Origin: an uncultured Holophagaceae bacterium
GTDB taxonomy: Bacteria > Acidobacteriota > Holophagae > Holophagales > Holophagaceae
Assembly: GCA_903890595.1 (NCBI GenBank)
Contig: CAITBU010000295.1
Span: forward strand, 1 to 9,779
Reading direction: 5' to 3'
Length of the DNA stretch: 9,779 bases
Within the stretch, counting starts at the first letter, position 1; every line of letters begins with the position of its first letter. Positions 7,224 through 9,779 of this stretch are shown here, in pieces. Below the pieces are notes generated by a model that saw only the letters and a list, made by a program, of their open reading frames with translations, did no database searches and was not told where the DNA came from. Both the position numbers and the translations under genes were made by a program.

Positions 7224-7234
7224 GCCTTCTCCTT
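7220..7234 (-). promoter_or_regulatory. ATGA overlap and internal ribosome site coupling the aminotransferase to pheA
   Basis: The pheA ATG (7221-7223) and the aminotransferase TGA (7220-7222) share two bases. AAGGAG at 7229-7234 (minus) lies within the last codons of the aminotransferase (A-E-K-E-K-A) and has near-ideal spacing to the pheA start. Ribosomes ending the first gene can restart on the second. Confidence 0.75.
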
Positions 7235-8407
7235 CTCGGCCCAGGCCAGGATCTTGCGGAAGCCCGCCCCCACATCCGCATCGGAGGCGGCGATGGTCAT
7301 GCGCACGAAGCCCTCGCCCTGCTCGCCGAACGCCGAGCCCGGCACCAGGCCCACCTGGGCGACTTCCAGGATGCCCTCGCAGACCTCCACCGAGGGCCGA
7401 CCCAGCGGCCGCACATCCAGGAAGAAGTAGAAGGCACCCATGGGTGGCGGAACGAGAACCCTGGTGCTGCCCACCTCGCGGGCGATCTCGAGGACCAGCG
7501 CTCGGCGCTGGGTGTAGGCCGCGCGCATCTGGGCGGTGGCGACCTGGACCTCCGGGTCCACCAGGGCGAAGGCCGCGGCCTTCTGGATGAAGGGGGCCAC
7601 GCAGGTGATGGAGTTCTGGCTGGCCTTGAGGGCATTGGCGATGACCCGGGCGGGGGCCGCCAGGAAGCCCACCCGCCAGCCGGTCATGGCATAGGTCTTG
7701 GAGAGGCTGTTGACGATGAGCGTGCGGTCCTTGGCCCCGGCCACCGCCGCAGCGCTGGTGGGTCGCTCGCCGTAGTAGAGGCTGCCGTAGACCTCATCGC
7801 TGACCACCCACAGGTCGTGGGCCTCCGCGAAGGCCTGCAGCTGCTCCAGGTAGTCCCGCGTGGGGTAGGCCCCAGTGGGGTTGGAGGGATAGTTCAGGAC
7901 GATGGCCCGGGTCTTGGGCGTGAGGGCCTGGGCCCAGGCCTCCAGGGGGGGAATGAAGCCGTGCTCCGCCGGTGCCGGCACGCGCACCGCCTCGCCCCGC
8001 AGCATGACCACCATGTTGGCGTGGGTGGCCCAGGTGGGGTCGGGGACCAGCACCTCGTCGCCGGGGTTCAGGATGGCCTGGAGGGCGGTGTAGTAGGCGT
8101 GGATGCCGCCGTGGGTGACGAGGATCTCGCTGGCCGGGTCGTAGACCACGCCCTCGTCCCGCTGCAGCTTGGTGGCGATGGCCTGCCGGAGGTCAAGATA
8201 GCCGCTGGAGGGGCCGTAGTGAGTCAGGCCGGCCTGCAGAGCCCGGCTGGCCGCGGCCAGCACCGCCGGGGGCGTGCCAAAGTCGGGGTCGCCCACCTGC
8301 AGCCCGATGATGGGCTGGCCGCTGGCCTTCAGCGCCAGGATGCGGTCCGCCATGGCCACGGTGGCCGACTGGCGGATGAGCTCAAACTGTCGGTTCAGTG
8401 CGTTCAT
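7220..8407 (-). CDS. Class I/II PLP aminotransferase, aspartate or aromatic/prephenate type
   Basis: A 395-aa fold-type I aminotransferase. The PLP-binding lysine is K237 in NSLSKTYAMTGWRVGF. Other family residues are visible: N176 in YPSNPTG, D204 and Y207 in SDEVYG, R245 in GWRVG, and the substrate-carboxylate R369 in FVRMT. The N-terminal block IIGLQVGDPDFGTP (33-46) is typical of bacterial class I enzymes. Translational coupling to pheA points to a role in phenylalanine synthesis, either transamination of phenylpyruvate or of prephenate to arogenate; plain aspartate aminotransferase remains possible and sequence alone does not decide. Start 8407 is chosen because the family N-terminus begins there and an AGGGAA stretch lies 4 nt upstream (8412-8417). 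In-frame ATGs at 8434 and 8578 would add 9 or 57 residues; the longer extension is read from the repeat element and looks non-coding. First gene of the minus-strand run. Confidence 0.9.
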   Translation of the reverse strand: MNALNRQFELIRQSATVAMADRILALKASGQPIIGLQVGDPDFGTPPAVLAAASRALQAGLTHYGPSSGYLDLRQAIATKLQRDEGVVYDPASEILVTHGGIHAYYTALQAILNPGDEVLVPDPTWATHANMVVMLRGEAVRVPAPAEHGFIPPLEAWAQALTPKTRAIVLNYPSNPTGAYPTRDYLEQLQAFAEAHDLWVVSDEVYGSLYYGERPTSAAAVAGAKDRTLIVNSLSKTYAMTGWRVGFLAAPARVIANALKASQNSITCVAPFIQKAAAFALVDPEVQVATAQMRAAYTQRRALVLEIAREVGSTRVLVPPPMGAFYFFLDVRPLGRPSVEVCEGILEVAQVGLVPGSAFGEQGEGFVRMTIAASDADVGAGFRKILAWAEKEKA

Positions 8408-8439
8408 GGGGTTCCCTGTCCTCCATGTTCGCATCCCAG

Positions 8440-8456
8440 CCCCTGGATTGCAGGGG
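8440..8456. other. Small hairpin in the aminotransferase leader
   Basis: CCCCTG (8440-8445) and CAGGGG (8451-8456) form a 6-bp GC-rich stem with a 5-nt loop, 33 nt before the aminotransferase start on the minus strand. There is no U-tract. No phenylalanine-rich leader peptide or T-box features are visible, so attenuation control is not supported. Confidence 0.3.
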
Positions 8457-8614
8457 GGCCGGGCTAATTTCAGGGGTTCAGGAAAGCAATCCTGCTTATC
8501 GGCCTTGCTCCGCCAGTTTGGGCTTTCAAGGATCTCCACTAAGGACACGAAGAACTGCCGAAGAGGGCACGAAGGCAAGTCGTTACGCCGATAGGGCCTC
8601 CGGGCCTGCGGCCC

Positions 8615-8632
8615 CCGGTCGCCTGCGACCGG
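8615..8632. repeat. Perfect 8-bp hairpin inside the nested element
   Basis: CCGGTCGC (8615-8622) and GCGACCGG (8625-8632) are exact inverted repeats separated by CT. Just left of it, GGGCC (8602-8606) and GGCCC (8610-8614) form a second small stem around TGC. Together with the core stem these give three adjacent hairpins, a layout like REP/BIME elements. Confidence 0.65.
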
Positions 8633-8691
8633 CCAAGGGGGTGGCGGCTGGAACGGCTCTTGGGGGCCGCAGCCAGCCGCCGCCCCCTTGG
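8633..8691. repeat. 19-bp core stem-loop of the nested element
   Basis: CCAAGGGGGTGGCGGCTGG (8633-8651) pairs with CCAGCCGCCGCCCCCTTGG (8673-8691) at 18 of 19 positions. The exception, T8642 with G8682, is a wobble pair in plus-strand RNA and a mismatch (A-C) in minus-strand RNA. CGGC (8654-8657) and GCCG (8666-8669) can extend the stem into the loop. There is no U-tract after it, so it is not a typical terminator. Confidence 0.75.
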
Positions 8692-8820
8692 GGATGCCCG
8701 CGGTGGGTCTAGGTGAATTCGTGTGCTTCCTGAGCCCGCAGGGCGCCTTCGTGTCCTTCGTGGAGCGCTTTTTGGGCGGAGGCAGGCCGATAACCAGGAA
8801 AGCTTAAGTGTGCCGGCCTC

Positions 8821-8847
8821 CATCTGCGCCATCTGCGTCATCTGCGG
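8821..8847. repeat. Three tandem 9-bp repeats CATCTGCG(C/T/G)
   Basis: Units at 8821-8829, 8830-8838 and 8839-8847 differ only in the last base. They begin 15 bp outside the right edge of the nested element. Nine-bp units keep frame; read on the minus strand they give the repeating peptide QMTQMAQM, which looks like translated repeat rather than a gene. The array could be a protein-binding site or part of a dispersed intergenic repeat. Confidence 0.75.
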
Positions 8848-8851
8848 TTCC

Positions 8852-8884
8852 GCTTTCCCGCTGTTCTGCATGACTGCTTTCCCG
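8852..8884. repeat. Pair of 9-bp direct repeats, GCTTTCCCG
   Basis: Exact copies at 8852-8860 and 8876-8884, 24 bp apart start to start, upstream of the epimerase-family gene. The spacing is a little over two helical turns, so a regulator-binding pair is possible, but chance or leftover repeat sequence is equally so. Confidence 0.35.
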
Positions 8885-8922
8885 GTCCCCCCGGCTGAAG
8901 GTAGATCTGGGCCAACATTCCC

Positions 8923-8947
8923 ATACCTGGGAGCATCAGACAGGTAT
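8923..8947. promoter_or_regulatory. Inverted repeat ATACCTG-N11-CAGGTAT upstream of the epimerase-family gene
   Basis: Exact 7-bp arms at 8923-8929 and 8941-8947 flank an 11-bp spacer; centre-to-centre distance is 18 bp. The right arm ends 36 bp before the ATG at 8984. Position and form suit an operator for a dimeric regulator or part of a promoter. No regulator gene is nearby and the motif is not one I recognise. Confidence 0.4.
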
Positions 8948-8972
8948 CGGCAGATTGAGTTGAACCGCAGGC

Positions 8973-8977
8973 AGGAG
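8973..8977 (+). promoter_or_regulatory. Shine-Dalgarno of the epimerase-family gene
   Basis: AGGAG 6 nt before ATG 8984, good spacing; it fixes the start of this right-edge gene. Confidence 0.75.
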
Positions 8978-8983
8978 CAGGTC

Positions 8984-9779
8984 ATGACAAGCACGGGACT
9001 GAAGCGCGTGGTGGTGGCGGGGGGCACGGGCCTGGTGGGGCGGCCGCTGGTGCAGGCCCTGGTGGACCAGGGTGCGGAAGTGACGGTGCTGAGCCGGAAC
9101 CCCAGCGGCGTGCATCTGCCCTCGGGCGCCACGGCCCGCACCTGGGAGGACCTGCCCAGCCTGCTGACGGGGACGGATGCCGTCATCAACCTGGCGGGCG
9201 AAGGCATTGCCGAGGGCCGCTGGAGCCGGGCCCGCAAGGCCGCCATTCGCGACAGCCGCGTGCAGGCCACGCAGCGCCTGGTGCAGGCCATGCAGGCCTG
9301 TGCGCAGCCCCCCAAGGCCCTGGTGAACGCCTCGGCCATTGGCTACTACCTGCCCTGTGACGATGCCCCGCTGGACGAGTCGGCGGACTCGGGCATGGGG
9401 TTCCTGGCGGAGGTCTGTCGCGCCTGGGAGGTGGAGGCCCTGGCCGCCGCCCCCCTGGGTGTGCGCGTGGCCCGGGTGCGCATCGGTGTGGTGCTGGCGA
9501 AGGAAGGCGGTGCCCTGCCCAAGATGGCCCTGCCCGTGCGCTGGTTCGCTGGCTGCAAGCTGGGCTCCGGCACCCAGGGAATGAGCTGGATCCACGTGGA
9601 TGACCTGGTGGCCATGCTGGTGGAGGCCGCGGCCAATGCCGCCTGGAGCGGGGCCTTCAATGGCACCGCCCCCAAGCCCCTCTCCAACGAAGCCTTCACA
9701 AGGGTCCTGGCCAAGCGCCTGCACCGCCCCCTGCTGCCCGTGCCGGGCTTCCTCACCACCTTCGCCGTAACGACCCTCC
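8984..9779 (+). CDS. TIGR01777 (YfcH/DUF1731-type) NAD(P)-binding epimerase-family protein, cut at right edge
   Basis: The first 265 residues of an extended short-chain dehydrogenase-like protein; family members are about 300 aa, so a short C-terminal piece, including most of the DUF1731 tail, is missing. The N-terminal dinucleotide motif is AGGTGLVGR (12-20). The family block INLAGEGIAEGRWS is followed by arginine/lysine-rich helix residues and SRV. ASAIGYY stands near the usual active-site tyrosine region, then GFLAEVCRAWE and the late block WIHVDDLV. The usual Gly after GYY is replaced by Leu. The biochemical function of the family is unknown; it has been linked loosely to cell-division inhibitor annotations (SulA-like) without firm support. 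The start at 8984 has AGGAG 6 nt upstream. It diverges from the aminotransferase across the repeat-rich region and appears to have its own promoter. Confidence 0.9.
   Translation, partial: MTSTGLKRVVVAGGTGLVGRPLVQALVDQGAEVTVLSRNPSGVHLPSGATARTWEDLPSLLTGTDAVINLAGEGIAEGRWSRARKAAIRDSRVQATQRLVQAMQACAQPPKALVNASAIGYYLPCDDAPLDESADSGMGFLAEVCRAWEVEALAAAPLGVRVARVRIGVVLAKEGGALPKMALPVRWFAGCKLGSGTQGMSWIHVDDLVAMLVEAAANAAWSGAFNGTAPKPLSNEAFTRVLAKRLHRPLLPVPGFLTTFAVTTL

Larger units (their letters stand above)
8484..8805. repeat. Nested inverted-repeat element, MITE- or REPIN-like, non-coding
   Basis: About 322 bp built as concentric inverted repeats. The outer arms, 8484-8504 and 8785-8805, pair at 18 of 21 positions, and pairing continues inward (GGCCTTGCTCCGCC at 8501-8514 against GGCCTGCCTCCGCC on the other strand, 12 of 14). 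The middle arms, CTCCACTAAGGACACGAAG (8534-8552) and CTTCGTGTCCTTCGTGGAG (8747-8765), pair at 18 of 19. At the core, 8633-8651 and 8673-8691 pair at 18 of 19 around a 21-nt loop. Two small hairpins lie left of the core (8602-8614 and 8615-8632). The centres of the three main levels fall between 8644 and 8662. No transposase and no clear target-site duplication are seen. It could be a non-autonomous mobile element, a dispersed intergenic repeat or a structured RNA. Confidence 0.7.
8408..8983. other. 576-bp divergent intergenic region, repeat-rich, no gene seen
   Basis: This lies between the starts of the aminotransferase (minus) and the epimerase-family gene (plus). From left to right it holds a short aminotransferase leader with a hairpin, the nested palindromic element (8484-8805), a 3 x 9-bp tandem repeat (8821-8847), two 9-bp direct repeats and an inverted repeat near the plus-strand gene. 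Open frames crossing it have no recognisable domain and simply translate the repeats. I could not identify a convincing sigma70 promoter for either gene. Confidence 0.7.

Noticed and set aside
8408..8483. Phenylalanine attenuator or T-box upstream of the aminotransferase/pheA genes
   Set aside because: There is no Phe-rich leader peptide, no terminator-like stem with U-tract, and no recognisable T-box sequence.
8408..8578. 57-residue N-terminal extension of the aminotransferase
   Set aside because: The added residues come from the repeat arm and leader, are not typical of the family, and the start at 8407 agrees with the family N-terminus.
8398..8712. 104-codon plus-strand open frame
   Set aside because: It starts in the aminotransferase start region and reads through the palindromic element; composition follows the repeats.
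8484..8805. Insertion sequence with transposase
   Set aside because: The inverted arms resemble transposon ends, but no transposase frame lies inside and no target-site duplication was found beside the arms.
8821..8847. Possible CRISPR array
   Set aside because: The 9-bp units are contiguous without spacers; there are no cas genes.
8539..9339. 266-codon minus-strand open frame through the repeat region
   Set aside because: It is antisense to the epimerase-family gene and then translates the tandem and inverted repeats (QMTQMAQM and similar); no ribosome site or domain.

Overview
The window is a GC-rich bacterial chromosome segment carrying eight protein genes, two of them cut by the window edges. 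Base composition and gene content (a one-domain prephenate dehydratase, a two-domain polyphosphate:AMP phosphotransferase, a PEP-synthase regulatory kinase/phosphorylase and a COG2509 flavoprotein) fit a GC-rich Gram-negative lineage. An Acidobacteriota (Holophagae/Geothrix-like) or deltaproteobacterial source is my guess and cannot be settled from the sequence. I see no rRNA, tRNA, CRISPR array, phage gene or transposase gene.

Layout: (1) Bases 1-2339, minus strand: an orphan PAS-type sensor histidine kinase followed by glutamine-dependent NAD+ synthase (nadE, its C-terminus lost at the left edge). (2) Bases 2351-3190, plus strand: a PpsR/DUF299 bifunctional kinase/pyrophosphorylase. Its start lies 11 bp from the start of the divergent kinase, and both start codons sit inside one 19-bp near-palindrome. 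(3) Bases 3191-8407, minus strand: a four-gene run, transcribed aminotransferase -> prephenate dehydratase (ATGA overlap) -> COG2509 FAD-dependent dehydrogenase -> two-domain PPK2. Its last stop codon directly abuts the stop of ppsR. (4) Bases 8408-8983: the only long non-coding stretch, dominated by a concentrically nested inverted-repeat element of about 322 bp and a 3 x 9-bp tandem repeat. (5) From 8984, plus strand: a TIGR01777-type NAD(P)-binding epimerase-family protein, cut at the right edge.

Functionally, the aminotransferase and prephenate dehydratase supply the last steps to phenylalanine (or the arogenate route). NadE releases AMP, and so does the PEP synthase or PPDK that PpsR-type proteins control. 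The PPK2 protein can turn AMP back into ADP using polyphosphate, so a loose AMP/polyphosphate theme runs through the left two thirds. That link is an inference. The coding genes belong to known families. The least explained DNA is the nested palindromic element at 8484-8805 and the start-codon dyad at 2336-2354.
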